DNA of 64,000 nt from Aphanothece cf. minutissima CCALA 015 (GCA_003003925.1 PVWP01000006.1:124001-188000), one strand, 5' to 3'. Counted from the stretch's first letter, positions 10,672 through 21,928 are shown. Numbers and translations: made by a program. Notes: generated by a model not told the origin, from the letters alone.

Positions 10672-11169
10672 ATGACCCGCACGCTGCGCTGGGGAGTGGG
10701 ACTGCTGCTGGTCGTCAGCCTCTCCATCGGCGCCTTCCTGTTCCTGCCCTTCCGCCCCTGGCTGCCGGGCGGGACGGTGGCCGATGTGCCGCTGAGCCAG
10801 GTGGTGAACGGTTCCGCCTTCAACCGGCTGTTTCCCGAGCCGGAGGACGGCGACCAGCTGGTGTTCACCCAGGAGAAGCGGGGCTTCAGCGAGGCCCGGC
10901 TCAAGCATGACGGCCAGGTGAAGGCCCTGCTGGCCATCTCCGATGTCACCACCGCCCCGGAGGCCCGCCTCAAGTTCGAAGCCAGCCAGAGCCGCCTGCA
11001 GGGCTGGCCGCTGGTGGAGCAGGGTCCGCAGGCCACCGCCCTGCTGGTGGCCGACCGCTTCCAGGTCAAGGTGATCGGCCAGGGTGAGGGACTGGATCCG
11101 GACCAGCGTCAGGACCTGCTCGGGCGGTTCAATCTCAGGGGCCTGGCGGCCCTGCAGGGGGCGGCATGA
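10672..11169 (+). CDS. Hypothetical membrane-anchored protein
   Basis: Function not recognised. From the ATG at 10672 (preceded by GGAG five bases upstream) the protein has 165 residues. There is a single N-terminal hydrophobic segment (GVGLLLVVSLSIGAFLFLPF) and a soluble domain that probably faces the periplasm or lumen, with a repeated pattern of short beta-like strands (DQLVFTQEKRGFSEARL). The longer frame from 10594 lacks a ribosome site. Its last bases overlap the ATG of the next gene (ATGA at 11166), so the two are translationally coupled and probably work together. Confidence 0.65.
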   Translation: MTRTLRWGVGLLLVVSLSIGAFLFLPFRPWLPGGTVADVPLSQVVNGSAFNRLFPEPEDGDQLVFTQEKRGFSEARLKHDGQVKALLAISDVTTAPEARLKFEASQSRLQGWPLVEQGPQATALLVADRFQVKVIGQGEGLDPDQRQDLLGRFNLRGLAALQGAA

Positions 11170-12050
11170 GCTCCGTTCTCGAGCGCCTCGAGCGACTGCC
11201 CCGCCGCAACCTCACCGTGCTGGCCATCAAGGGCCTCAGCACCCTGGTGCCCGGCGGCTGGCACAACATCACCAGCGCCGACGCCCTGATCGCCGACGTG
11301 CTGGGCAGCAACGATCCGGAGCTGATCCGCCAGGTGCGAGCCCGGGCCGACGTGCTGAGCCGGGCCCGCCACGAGGGCTACGGCCGTGCCCTGAGCCTGT
11401 ATGACGCCGTCAACCGCTCCCAGAAGGCCGCCGGTGGCCTGCGGCTGCTGGCCAACATCGGCGGCGCCCTGCCGCTGGTGAAGCGGGTCGCCGATCTCAC
11501 CCCCACGAGCGACAGCCTGCAGGCGGCGGATCTGAGCCTCAAGGTGGCCGCCGAGATGCTGGCCTTCACCCAGGTGAACGGCCTGCCCGGTGACAGCTTC
11601 GGCGACTTCGCCGCCGCCCTGGGCGACTACGCCGGCGAGGCCCGGGTGAGAATGGCCGCCCTGATCTGCTTCGATGCCCTGCTGCCCCTGGGCGACCAGG
11701 CGCTGCAGCGGCTGGATGGCCTGCTGGGGGGCCTCGACAGGCGGGACCTGCACCAGCTGCCCGCCTACGCCGGCATGGCCCGACTGCTGCCGGGGCGTGG
11801 GGATGGGGCCCATCTCACCTTCCTGCGTCGGAGCCTCGAACCGTGGCTGGGCTGGGCCGGCGGCTTCACCAGCCAGCTGGGTCTCACCGGGCAGAGGGCG
11901 GTACAGGCCCTGGAGGGAACCCTGGGCCCCTGGCAGGGGGGCTTCGAGCAGATGGCCACCTTCCTCGATGCCTTCACCGACACCTACCAGCACACGGGGG
12001 TGCAGGCGGTGGCCCGCCGACTCGTGGAGCGGGCCGCCGCGGAGATCTGA
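11166..12050 (+). CDS. Conserved hypothetical protein, mostly helical
   Basis: No family recognised; 294 residues, predicted mostly alpha-helical and soluble. Visible features are a basic N-terminus (LPRRNLTVLAIKGL), a possible amphipathic or weakly hydrophobic helix (LRLLANIGGALPLVKRV), and no signal peptide or metal motif. It is coupled to the preceding membrane-anchored protein by an ATGA overlap, and both lie between por and the convergent chlL. A role near tetrapyrrole metabolism is only a guess from position. Confidence 0.6.
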   Translation: MSSVLERLERLPRRNLTVLAIKGLSTLVPGGWHNITSADALIADVLGSNDPELIRQVRARADVLSRARHEGYGRALSLYDAVNRSQKAAGGLRLLANIGGALPLVKRVADLTPTSDSLQAADLSLKVAAEMLAFTQVNGLPGDSFGDFAAALGDYAGEARVRMAALICFDALLPLGDQALQRLDGLLGGLDRRDLHQLPAYAGMARLLPGRGDGAHLTFLRRSLEPWLGWAGGFTSQLGLTGQRAVQALEGTLGPWQGGFEQMATFLDAFTDTYQHTGVQAVARRLVERAAAEI

Positions 12051-12079
12051 CGGGCCCGCCGGGGTCCGTCAGCGGGCGA

Positions 12080-13060
<981 letters not shown>

Positions 13061-13120
13061 TCAGGGGATCACGCAAACCGAAACATCACCAGAGAGGCCC
13101 TCAAGCGCAGAAGAGAGCCC

Positions 13121-14806
13121 TCAGCGGCTGAAGTGGGCCTTGGCGTCGTAGAGGGCTTCGGCATCGATCCTCTCCAGGCCCCGTTCGCGGGCGAAGGCTT
13201 CGGTGTTCTTGCGCACCTTGCCCCGCACGAAGAAGGGAATCTTGGCGAGCTCGGCCTCCCCATCAGCGGTCCAGAGGCTTTCGAGGGCCTCGCGGACGGC
13301 GGCACCGGCGGTGGTGGTGCCGGGTGCCGGGGCGGCCGCGGCGGCGGCGACGGACGCCGGGGCCGGCACCTGGGTCGGAGCCGTGGGGACCTCGGGGTCG
13401 GCGCCCGTGGCCGCCGCCGGTGCGCCGTCGCCGAGGTGGCTGCGGTGGCCGTCGACGAACTCGAAGTCGTGGCGGAACATGCCGATCAGGTGCTCCTCCA
13501 GGCCCATCATCAGCGGGTGCACCCAGGAATCGAAGATCACGTTGGCCCCCTCCCAGCCCATCTGGGGGGAGTAGCGGGCCGGCACGTCCTGGACGTGCAG
13601 GGGGGCGCTGATCACGGCACAGGGCAGCCCCAGCCGCTTGGCGCTGTGGCGCTCCATCTGGGTGCCGAGCACCAGCTCCGCGGCCGCTTCGGCCATGGCC
13701 TTCTCCACCACCAGGTAGTCGTCGGTGATCAGGGCCTCCAGGCCCAGCTCGGCGGCGGCGGCCCGCACCTCCCGGGCCTGCTCGCGGCTGTAGCTGCCCA
13801 GGCCCACCACCTGGAAGCCCAGCTCCCGGGAGGCGATCCGGGCGGCGGCGATGGCATGGGTGGCATCGGCGAAGATGAACACCCGCTTGCCGGTGAGGTA
13901 GGTGGAATCCACCGACCTGGAGTACCAGGGCAGCCGGGAGCGGCGCTCGGCCTCGCTCGGCTGACCCTCCACCTCCTCCAGCTCGGCCGGCAGCGGCAGA
14001 TCAAGCACGCCGTGCAGTTCCCGCAGGAAGGCGGCGGTGGCGCCGATGCCGATCGGCACCGTGCGCACCACCGGGGTGCCGAAGCTGCGCTCCAGCCAGC
14101 TGCACACCGGGCCGGCCACCTCGGGGTAGAGGCAGACGTTGGCGTCGGCCGTGGGGATGCGCTCCAGGTCGGCGGGCCGGGCCCCCAGGGGGGCCACCAC
14201 CGCCACATCGATGCCGTGCTGCGCCAGCAGCCGGGTGATCTCCAGCACGTCGTCGCGGCAGCGGAAACCCAGCAGGCTGGGGCCCAGCAGGTTGACCCGG
14301 GGCCGGCGGCCCTCGTCGCGCCAGCGGGACGGGGACGGCTTGGGGGTGCCCGGCGCCGGCAGCTGGCCCTTGAGCAGGGTGCGCACCAGCTGGTAAAAGG
14401 TCTCGGCCGCGCCCCAGTTCTCCTTCTTGGAGTAGGCCGGCAGCTCCAGGTTCACCATCGGCACCCCCAGGTTCATGCCGGCGGCCAGGGCGCCGGGCTG
14501 GTCCTGGATCAGCTCGGCGGTGCAGCTCTCGCCCACCAGCAGCGCCTCGGGCCGGAAGCGCTCGACGGCCTGGCGGATCGAGCGCTGCACCAGCTCGGCG
14601 GTGTCACCACCCAGATCCCTGGCCTGGAAGGTGGTGTAAGTGACGGGGGGCCGCAGGCCCCGCCGCTCGATCATCGTGAACAGCAGGTCGGCGTAGGTGT
14701 CGCCCTGGGGGGCGTGGAGCACGTAATGCACCCCTTCCATGGAGGTGGCGATGCGCATGGCGCCCACGTGGGGGGGGCCTTCGTAGGTCCAGAGGGTCAG
14801 TTCCAT
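13121..14806 (-). CDS. chlB: Light-independent protochlorophyllide reductase subunit B
   Basis: NifK-like subunit of the DPOR catalytic component; with ChlN it binds protochlorophyllide and the NB-cluster. From the ATG at 14806 ([18 protein letters not shown]) it has 561 residues, longer than the common ~510-540. The extra length is mainly an Ala/Pro/Thr-rich linker of about 45 residues (roughly residues 455-500) between the nitrogenase-like body and the small C-terminal PCP_red-type helical domain ([14 protein letters not shown]). A start at 14875 would add residues that overlap chlN's end and look wrong. It begins 7 bases after chlN. Confidence 0.96.
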   Translation of the reverse strand: MELTLWTYEGPPHVGAMRIATSMEGVHYVLHAPQGDTYADLLFTMIERRGLRPPVTYTTFQARDLGGDTAELVQRSIRQAVERFRPEALLVGESCTAELIQDQPGALAAGMNLGVPMVNLELPAYSKKENWGAAETFYQLVRTLLKGQLPAPGTPKPSPSRWRDEGRRPRVNLLGPSLLGFRCRDDVLEITRLLAQHGIDVAVVAPLGARPADLERIPTADANVCLYPEVAGPVCSWLERSFGTPVVRTVPIGIGATAAFLRELHGVLDLPLPAELEEVEGQPSEAERRSRLPWYSRSVDSTYLTGKRVFIFADATHAIAAARIASRELGFQVVGLGSYSREQAREVRAAAAELGLEALITDDYLVVEKAMAEAAAELVLGTQMERHSAKRLGLPCAVISAPLHVQDVPARYSPQMGWEGANVIFDSWVHPLMMGLEEHLIGMFRHDFEFVDGHRSHLGDGAPAAATGADPEVPTAPTQVPAPASVAAAAAAPAPGTTTAGAAVREALESLWTADGEAELAKIPFFVRGKVRKNTEAFARERGLERIDAEALYDAKAHFSR

Positions 14807-14813
14807 GGGGGTG

Positions 14814-16140
<1,327 letters not shown>

Positions 16141-16209
16141 TAGCGGGGACGGCGGGGTCCGCGCCCGGGTGCGTTACATCTTTTCGGGATCGTGTGCGGA
16201 TTCCCGCGC

Positions 16210-16743
16210 TCACAGGCGGCGGCGGAAACCCTCGCTGAAGCCGATGCTGCGCTCCTCCCGCTCGCCATCGGCGCTGCGGCTCAGTTTCCACACGTTGCGC
16301 CCCAGGCGGCGGGCCGTCAGTCCGCCCCGCTCCACCAGCGCGGACCCCGGCCGGGCCCCCATCAGCTGGCTCACCTCGGCGGTGCTGAGGGGAGCGCCGG
16401 TGCGGATGGCCAGGTCGGTGATCTCCAGCCGCTGGCGCAGGGCCGCCAGGTCGACCGGGTGATCCGCTTCGGGGGCATCCTTCCAGTCAGCGAAGCTGTC
16501 GCCGATGCCGCCGCCCATGCGCCGCATCAGGCCGAGGCCGATGAGGGCGAGGGCCTGCTCCGGCCGCACCCCCTCATCGAGGGCCCGGGTGATCCATTCG
16601 GACACCGTGTCCTGGTCGAGGGCATGGCGCAGGGGCTGGGTCTCGCTGGCCACCCCGGGGGCGGGGGAGCCGTGGGACGTGGCGTCAGGAGCGGCGTCAG
16701 GAGCGGCGTCAGCAGTGACGGAAGCGGTGCGCCGGGTGGCCAT
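16210..16743 (-). CDS. Hypothetical protein with winged-helix-like C-terminus
   Basis: 177 residues from the ATG at 16743. The first 40 residues are Ala/Pro/Asp-rich and encoded partly by a 12-base tandem repeat (16681-16714) giving the phrase APDAAPDA. The middle is helical (VSEWITRALDEGVRPEQALALIG), and the C-terminal 70 residues look like a small helix-turn-helix or winged domain: LEITDLAIRTG, PLSTAEVSQLMG, then a basic GLTARRLGRNVWKLSR. It stands 73 bases upstream of chlN on the same strand and could be a regulator or an unrelated neighbour. No named family recognised. Confidence 0.55.
   Translation of the reverse strand: MATRRTASVTADAAPDAAPDATSHGSPAPGVASETQPLRHALDQDTVSEWITRALDEGVRPEQALALIGLGLMRRMGGGIGDSFADWKDAPEADHPVDLAALRQRLEITDLAIRTGAPLSTAEVSQLMGARPGSALVERGGLTARRLGRNVWKLSRSADGEREERSIGFSEGFRRRL
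16681..16714. repeat. 12-base tandem repeat, nearly three copies
   Basis: GGCGTCAGGAGC occurs at 16681-16692 and 16693-16704, with most of a third copy to 16714. It lies inside the coding part of the neighbouring hypothetical protein and encodes its low-complexity APDAAPDA stretch. Copy number may vary between strains. Confidence 0.75.
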
Positions 16744-16820
16744 GGTCGCGCCTGGAAAGGTTGAACTGGAAGGTATCGGTTGCCTTCGGAGTCGCAAGGG
16801 TTCGGATGTAAGCGATCACT

Positions 16821-18593
16821 ATGGAAACAAGCATCCCTCCGTGTCTCGGTCCGGGCGCGGCGCAGTGCTTCCCTTCCGTCCCCATGGACCGTTCGCTCCA
16901 TCGGCCCTGCGACCAGGCCTCCACCCACCCGGCCGACACGGCGGCCCTCCGGGAGGATCCCGTCGAGATTGCCCCCGGTGTGTGGTGGGTGGGGGTGCGG
17001 CTGGCCCACGACCACTTCCAGTGCCACACCTATTTCATTGCCAATGGTTCGGACAGTGTTCTGATCGATCCGGGCTCGCCGCTCACGATCGAGGGCACCC
17101 TGGCCAAGCTGCGCGCCATCACCGATCTGGACGCCATCCGCTGGCTCGTCTGTCACCATTCCGACCCCGACATCTGCGCCGCCCTGCCCCGGCTGGGCCA
17201 GGTGCTGACGCGCCCTGATGTCCAGGTGGTCACCGAGTGGCGCGCCAATGCCCTGATCCGCCACTACGGCCATGGGTTCTCCACCTACCTGGTGGAGCAG
17301 CACGGCTGGTGTCTGCCCCTGGCGGGGGACCGGCGGCTGGAGTTCCAGCTGACGCCCTACCTCCACTTCCCCGGGGCGATGGTGTCCCATGACAGCGGGA
17401 CCGGCACCCTGTTCTCCTCCGACCTGTTCGGCGGTTTCGTCCCCGACAGCAACGTGCTGGAGTCGGACGATGCCGCCTACATCATCGAGAACGCCCGGCC
17501 CTTCCACCAGCACTACATGCCCAGCCGTGAGCTGCTCAGTGCCGGCCTGGCCCGCATCCGCTCCCGCTGGAGCCGCATCGAGCGGATCGCCCCGCAGCAC
17601 GGCCACATCGTCCCCGCCGCCATCGTCGACCAGGTGTTCCATGCCCTGGGTGCCATGGAGTGCGGCGTCTACTGCCTCGCCGACGCCGACCTCGACCTCA
17701 AGCGCCTGCTGCGCATCGCCGAGGCCCGGCGCCGTCTGCAGGAGGCCCTGATCCACCAGAGCTCTCCCCTGGGGATGGTGCGCGCCATCGGCCACATCCT
17801 TGACGCCACCGGCCAGACCAACGCCTGCGAACTGGCCGTGCGGATGCCCGGCGACGGCTGGACCACCTGGTCGACGCAGGCCGACCACCCCGAACGGCGG
17901 GAGCCGACACCCGGCTGGCACCACATCTGCCTGACCGGCGAGCCCGCCATGGTGCTGGCGATCCGGGATGGGGCCGCGGCCACACCATTCGACCCCGACA
18001 TGGAGCGGATGGTGCGGGACTTCGCCGAGTCGATGCGCCCCTGGGTGGAGCATCTCCTGGAGGATCAGCGCCATGCCCATGAGGTGGCGGCCCTCAACAC
18101 CGCCGCCCACTGCGATCCGCTCACCGGTCTGGCCAACCGCCGCGCCCTGGAGGCGGCACCCCTGCCCGCCAGCTACGCCCTGATCGAGCTGGACCTCGAC
18201 CATTTCAAGCAGATCAACGACAGCTTCGGCCACGACGCCGGCGACCGGGTGCTCCGGCAGGTGGCGCGGGTCCTGATGGATTCGGTGCGGGAGAACGACC
18301 GGACCTTCCGCCTCGGCGGCGAGGAGTTCCTGGTGCTGCTGCCGGAGGCCGACCGGGCCACGGCCCTGCGGGTGGCGGAGCGGATCCGGCTGTCGATGCA
18401 CGGTCTCGACCTCCGGGGGGAGGCCCCCGGCGGACGCCTCACCGTCAGCCTGGGGGTGAGCACGACGGCGGCCGAGCCGACGGCCGACTTCCCGCGGATG
18501 ATGGCGCTGGCCGACCGGGCCCTCTATGCCGCCAAGGCCGCCGGTCGTGACCGGGTCCGGGTCGCCGACGGCCTCTCCCTCAGCAGCCGCTAG
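16821..18593 (+). CDS. Diiron MBL-fold (ODP-type) sensor - GGDEF diguanylate cyclase fusion
   Basis: 590-residue soluble signalling protein. Residues ~45-280 form a metallo-beta-lactamase fold of the flavodiiron/ODP type, with metal-site motifs [24 protein letters not shown] and APQHGHIV. Residues ~300-425 look GAF-like but I cannot prove it. Residues ~430-585 are a GGDEF domain: [11 protein letters not shown], then the active signature RLGGEEF preceded at the right distance by an RxxD inhibitory site (REND). It should make cyclic di-GMP, with output probably controlled by oxygen or redox state at the diiron site (inference from ODP proteins). Start at 16821 or ATG 16884. It lies between the oxygen-sensitive chl genes and csoS1D. 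Confidence 0.85.
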   Translation: METSIPPCLGPGAAQCFPSVPMDRSLHRPCDQASTHPADTAALREDPVEIAPGVWWVGVRLAHDHFQCHTYFIANGSDSVLIDPGSPLTIEGTLAKLRAITDLDAIRWLVCHHSDPDICAALPRLGQVLTRPDVQVVTEWRANALIRHYGHGFSTYLVEQHGWCLPLAGDRRLEFQLTPYLHFPGAMVSHDSGTGTLFSSDLFGGFVPDSNVLESDDAAYIIENARPFHQHYMPSRELLSAGLARIRSRWSRIERIAPQHGHIVPAAIVDQVFHALGAMECGVYCLADADLDLKRLLRIAEARRRLQEALIHQSSPLGMVRAIGHILDATGQTNACELAVRMPGDGWTTWSTQADHPERREPTPGWHHICLTGEPAMVLAIRDGAAATPFDPDMERMVRDFAESMRPWVEHLLEDQRHAHEVAALNTAAHCDPLTGLANRRALEAAPLPASYALIELDLDHFKQINDSFGHDAGDRVLRQVARVLMDSVRENDRTFRLGGEEFLVLLPEADRATALRVAERIRLSMHGLDLRGEAPGGRLTVSLGVSTTAAEPTADFPRMMALADRALYAAKAAGRDRVRVADGLSLSSR

Positions 18594-18647
18594 GGCGGAG
18601 CCGGCCGCCGGAGGCCCTCCCGGGAGTACCCTCCCCTTCTGGACTGC

Positions 18648-18665
18648 CCCTGGCGGCGGCCAGGG
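18648..18665. terminator. GC-rich hairpin between the GGDEF gene and csoS1D
   Basis: CCCTGGC (18648-18654) and GCCAGGG (18659-18665) form a perfect 7-bp stem with a 4-base loop, in the 142-base gap after the GGDEF stop. No T-run follows, so it is only a possible terminator or processing site. Confidence 0.35.
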
Positions 18666-18735
18666 ATCCCGGCGCTTCAACCACCCCGAGGATCGCCATG
18701 ACCATTTGTTCCGGGGGTTGGCGCCTCGCGCCGTG

Positions 18736-19536
18736 ATGGATTCGCAGAGTGCCCGTTCCTTCCTTCGCGACGACCGGTCGGACGCCCGCAGGAAGGCGGC
18801 GAGCCTGCGCATCACCGGCACCGATGTGAGCGGCGAGGCCTCCGGGGCCAGCTGCGTGATCACCACCGACAGCGAAGGCCGGCGTCTGGCGCGCCAGTCG
18901 AGCCATGTGCAGTCGATCGAACTGCGCACCTACGTCTTCCTGGATTCCCTCCAGCCCCAGCTGGCGTCGTACATGGGCACCGTGTCCCATGGCTTCCTCC
19001 CGATCCCCGGTGATGCCTGCCTCTGGCTGGAGGTTTCCCCTGGGATGGCGGTGCACCGGGTCACCGACATCGCCCTCAAGGCCAGCACGGTGCGGCTCGG
19101 CCAGATGGTGGTGGAGCGGGCCTTCGGCTCCCTGGCCCTCTACCACCGCGACCAGAGCAACGTGCTCCACTCCGGCGACGTGGTGCTGGAGGCCATCGCC
19201 AGCCGGGTGGAGCTGCGCAGCCGCTGCGAAGTCACGTGGACCGAGATCATCCGGGCGATCACCCCCGACCACGCCGTGCTGATCAACCGCCAGAACCGCC
19301 GCGGCTCGATGATCCAGGCCGGGATGAGCATGTTCATCCTCGAGACCGAACCGGCGGGCTACGTGCTGATCGCCGCCAACGAAGCCGAGAAGAGCTCCAA
19401 CATCACCGTGGTGGACGTCAAGGCGGTGGGGGCCTTCGGCCGCCTCACCCTGGCGGGTAAGGAGGGGGATGTGGAGGAGGCCGCCGCCGCTGCCATGCGG
19501 GCCGTGGCCCAGATCAACGCCGGGGCTCGCGGCTGA
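18736..19536 (+). CDS. csoS1D: Carboxysome shell protein CsoS1D (tandem BMC domains)
   Basis: Tandem-BMC (pseudohexamer-forming) shell protein; stacked trimers in this family have a gated central pore thought to pass larger metabolites such as RuBP into the alpha-carboxysome. From the ATG at 18736 it has 266 residues: a ~50-residue variable N-terminus, BMC repeat 1 (about 55-155, with [14 protein letters not shown] and [12 protein letters not shown]) and BMC repeat 2 (about 155-260, ending [18 protein letters not shown]). The open frame runs to 18526 but the upstream part overlaps the GGDEF gene and is not shell-like. It is separated from the main cso operon by rdgB and sbtAB. Confidence 0.93.
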   Translation: MDSQSARSFLRDDRSDARRKAASLRITGTDVSGEASGASCVITTDSEGRRLARQSSHVQSIELRTYVFLDSLQPQLASYMGTVSHGFLPIPGDACLWLEVSPGMAVHRVTDIALKASTVRLGQMVVERAFGSLALYHRDQSNVLHSGDVVLEAIASRVELRSRCEVTWTEIIRAITPDHAVLINRQNRRGSMIQAGMSMFILETEPAGYVLIAANEAEKSSNITVVDVKAVGAFGRLTLAGKEGDVEEAAAAAMRAVAQINAGARG

Positions 19537-19563
19537 TCGCGGCCGCCTCGCCACCCGGGCGGC

Positions 19564-20172
19564 TCAGGCCAGCCCCAGCAGCCGCCTGAGTCCCGGGGCC
19601 ATCGCCCGGGCCGCCTTGCCGCGGCTGCCCAGCCGGCTGCGGAGGTGCTCGCCCATCTCGGCATAGCTGCAGCCCGCCTCCCGCACATGGAAGATCGGGT
19701 CGTAGCCGCCGCCGTGGCCGGAGGGCTCCCGCAGGATCAGGCCCCGGCAGACCCCCTCCGACTCCAGCACCACCGCGCCGGTGGGGTCGGCCAGGGCCAT
19801 GGCGCTGACGAAGCTGCCGCCCCGGTAGAGGGAGTCGCCGAGCTCGTGCAGCAGCCGGTGGATCCGCTCGTGGTCGGTGGGGGCGTAGCGGGCCGAGTGC
19901 AGACCGGGGCGGCCATCGAGGGCATCCACCTCCAGCCCGGAATCGTCGGCCAGCGACCAGCAGCCGGTGAGGGCAGCCACGGTGGAGGCCTTGAGGCGGG
20001 CATTCTCCGCGTAGGTGAGGCCCGTCTCCTCGATCTCCAGATCCCTGGGCTGCTGGCGCACCTCCAGCCCCACCTCCGGACCCACCCCCTCGAGCATGGC
20101 CGTGATCTCGGCCACCTTGTGGGGGTTGCCGCTGGCGATCACCAGCACCGAGGGGGAAGGGGAAAGGGTCAA
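19564..20172 (-). CDS. rdgB: Non-canonical purine NTP pyrophosphatase (RdgB/HAM1 family)
   Basis: Hydrolyses (d)ITP and XTP to monophosphates, keeping deaminated purines out of nucleic acids. Signature blocks are ASGNPHKVAEI at the N-terminus, ETGLTYAENARLKA, and ADDSGLEVDALDGRPGLHSARYA in the centre. Two starts fit: TTG at 20172 (202 residues) or GTG at 20148 (194 residues). The frame also runs open to 20325 without family likeness. It is the only gene on the minus strand in the carbon-concentration island, diverging from sbtA; I recall this association of a HAM1 gene with alpha-cyanobacterial cso loci. Confidence 0.9.
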   Translation of the reverse strand: MTLSPSPSVLVIASGNPHKVAEITAMLEGVGPEVGLEVRQQPRDLEIEETGLTYAENARLKASTVAALTGCWSLADDSGLEVDALDGRPGLHSARYAPTDHERIHRLLHELGDSLYRGGSFVSAMALADPTGAVVLESEGVCRGLILREPSGHGGGYDPIFHVREAGCSYAEMGEHLRSRLGSRGKAARAMAPGLRRLLGLA

Positions 20173-20390
20173 GCCGGGCCCACGGGGGGCCCCATTGTGG
20201 TGCAGCGCGGTTGGGAAGGGGTGGGGCAGGACGGGTTGAACATTCCACCCCCGGAAAACTCCAGGGTTCCTGCCCCGGGCGGACGATAGGGAATTCGCCG
20301 CCGATCGGACGGACGGACCGGACAACGTTGCGCGACCGGTGACGGCCCATGGCCGGATTCGCCCCTAAGTTGCCTCCACCCTTTGGGCGC

Positions 20391-20396
20391 CGGAGG
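20391..20396 (+). promoter_or_regulatory. Ribosome binding site deciding the sbtA start
   Basis: GGAGGG three bases before the ATG at 20400 is one of the few strong Shine-Dalgarno sequences in the window and favours this start over the ATG at 20349. Confidence 0.55.
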
Positions 20397-20399
20397 GCG

Positions 20400-21416
20400 A
20401 TGCAGTCGAGCCTGGTCCTACAGAACCTTCTCTCCGCGCCGGTTCTCTTTTTCTTCCTGGGCATCCTGGGGGTGCTGGTGGGCTCCGACCTGGAGATCCC
20501 CTCGCCGCTGCCCAAGCTCTTTTCCCTCTATCTGCTGCTGGCGATCGGCTTCAAGGGGGGCATGGAGCTGGCCCACAGCGGCCTGGGCCCCCAGGTGCTG
20601 CTGACGATCGGGGCGGCGGTGGCGATGTCGCTGCTGGTGCCGCTGACCAGCTTCCTGTTCCTGCGCTTGCGCCTCGACGGCTACAACGCCGCCGCCATCG
20701 CCGCCTCCTACGGCTCGATCAGCGCCGTCACCTTCATCACCGCCGAGAGCTTCCTCAACGTCGTGGAGGTGAACTTCGACGGCTTCATGGTGGCAGCGCT
20801 GGCCCTGATGGAATCGCCGGCGATCGTGGTGGGGGTGATCCTGGCCAGGCTTTCGGCCCCCGCGGAGGATGCGGAGATCCCCGCCGATCAGCAGAACGGC
20901 GGCGGCAGTCTGCGCTGGAAGGAGATTCTCCAGGAGGCCTTTCTGAATGGCTCGGTGTACCTGCTGATCGGCAGCCTGGTGATCGGTTATGTGGTGGCGG
21001 CCTTCAGTCCGGCGGGTCTGGCGAAGATGGATCCCTTCACGGAAAAACTCTTCTACGGAGCCCTCTGTTTCTTCCTGCTCGACATGGGCATCGTGGCGGC
21101 CCAGCGCTTGCGGGACCTTCGGCAGGCGGGGGCGTTCCTGATCGGCTTCTCCCTGCTGGCCCCTCCCCTGCATGCCCTGCTGGGGCTGCTGGTGAGCGCC
21201 CTTCTGGGCCTGAGCCAGGGCAACACCCTGCTGTTCATGGTGCTCTGCGCCAGTGCCTCCTACATCGCCGTGCCGGCGGCGATGCGCATGACCGTCCCCC
21301 AGGCGAACCCCAGCCTCTACATCTCCACCGCCCTGGGTCTCACCTTCCCCTTCAATGTGGTGATCGGGATTCCGCTCTACATGGCGCTGACCCGCCAGTT
21401 CATTCCGCTCGGCTGA
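20400..21416 (+). CDS. sbtA: Sodium-dependent bicarbonate transporter SbtA
   Basis: High-affinity Na+/HCO3- symporter of the plasma membrane. From the ATG at 20400 it has 338 residues with about ten membrane segments in two halves, separated by a cytosolic loop of some 30 residues (SAPAEDAEIPADQQNGGG, about residues 157-180) where SbtB binding is expected. Inverted-repeat motifs are visible in each half (SYGSISAVTFITAES; ASASYIAVPAAMRM). A strong ribosome site, GGAGGG, lies at 20391-20396; the longer frame from 20349 is not needed. sbtB follows after 67 bases. Confidence 0.93.
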   Translation: MQSSLVLQNLLSAPVLFFFLGILGVLVGSDLEIPSPLPKLFSLYLLLAIGFKGGMELAHSGLGPQVLLTIGAAVAMSLLVPLTSFLFLRLRLDGYNAAAIAASYGSISAVTFITAESFLNVVEVNFDGFMVAALALMESPAIVVGVILARLSAPAEDAEIPADQQNGGGSLRWKEILQEAFLNGSVYLLIGSLVIGYVVAAFSPAGLAKMDPFTEKLFYGALCFFLLDMGIVAAQRLRDLRQAGAFLIGFSLLAPPLHALLGLLVSALLGLSQGNTLLFMVLCASASYIAVPAAMRMTVPQANPSLYISTALGLTFPFNVVIGIPLYMALTRQFIPLG

Positions 21417-21483
21417 ACCCGGCCCTGCCAGGCCGAACCTCGCCGGACCGTTGCCCCCCTTGCCGACCCGTCGCCCCATTCCC

Positions 21484-21765
21484 ATGAAGCGCATTGATCT
21501 CTTTCTCAGCGAGCGGGAACTGAACCGTGTCTGCCGCACCATCACCGCGGCCGGGGCGAAGGGCTATTCAGTGATGCGGCACGTGACCGGCATGGGCCCT
21601 TCAGGAGAGATCTCCGAAGCGATGGACTTCAGCGGGCTGGGGGCCAACGCCCACGTGATCGTGTTCGTGGAGGACGAGCTGCTCGGCGCGGTGGGAACCG
21701 CCCTGCGCCCGCTGCTGAAGCGCTACGGCGGGGTCGGCTTCGTCTCCAGCGCCGAGCCGCTCTGA
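21484..21765 (+). CDS. sbtB: PII-like signalling protein SbtB
   Basis: Trimeric PII-like protein that senses adenine nucleotides including cAMP and AMP and controls SbtA. From the ATG at 21484 it has 93 residues with the ferredoxin-like fold pattern (MKRIDLFLSERELNRV, then AGAKGYSVMRHVTGMG of the T-loop region, and HVIVFVEDELL). It stops soon after GFVSSAEPL, so it lacks the longer C-terminal tail with a redox-active cysteine pair known in some beta-cyanobacterial SbtB proteins. It is surely co-transcribed with sbtA. Confidence 0.88.
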   Translation: MKRIDLFLSERELNRVCRTITAAGAKGYSVMRHVTGMGPSGEISEAMDFSGLGANAHVIVFVEDELLGAVGTALRPLLKRYGGVGFVSSAEPL

Positions 21766-21819
21766 GCCCCCGGGGCGGGCGGCGGGCCGCCGGCGAGGCC
21801 GCGCGGCGCGGCGGCGATC

Positions 21820-21837
21820 AAGCAAAGCTTGCTTTTT
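21820..21837 (+). terminator. Hairpin with T-run after sbtB
   Basis: AAGCAA (21820-21825) pairs with TTGCTT (21829-21834) over a 3-base loop, and a run of five T ends at 21837. This is a plausible rho-independent terminator for sbtAB, about 55 bases after the sbtB stop and 140 bases before csoS1. The stem is short, so it is tentative. Confidence 0.4.
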
Positions 21838-21906
21838 GTGTTGCACTGATCAGCTGCCCTTATCAGCCGATCCGAAAACCTTGATGGCCGCCCGGCTCCC
21901 AATCGC

Positions 21907-21928
21907 TTGACGGAGGGTTTGACGGAGG
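21907..21928 (+). promoter_or_regulatory. Paired TTGACGGAGG direct repeat upstream of csoS1
   Basis: TTGACGGAGG occurs at 21907-21916 and again at 21919-21928, a 12-base period, about 50-70 bases before the csoS1 ATG. Each copy contains a -35-like TTGACG. It may be a regulator site (for example LysR-type) or overlapping promoters of the carboxysome operon; no clear -10 box was found. Confidence 0.4.

Noticed and set aside
20173..20399. A riboswitch or small RNA in the 227-base gap between rdgB and sbtA
   Set aside because: No recognisable conserved structure or promoter boxes apart from the ribosome site; only GC-rich sequence.
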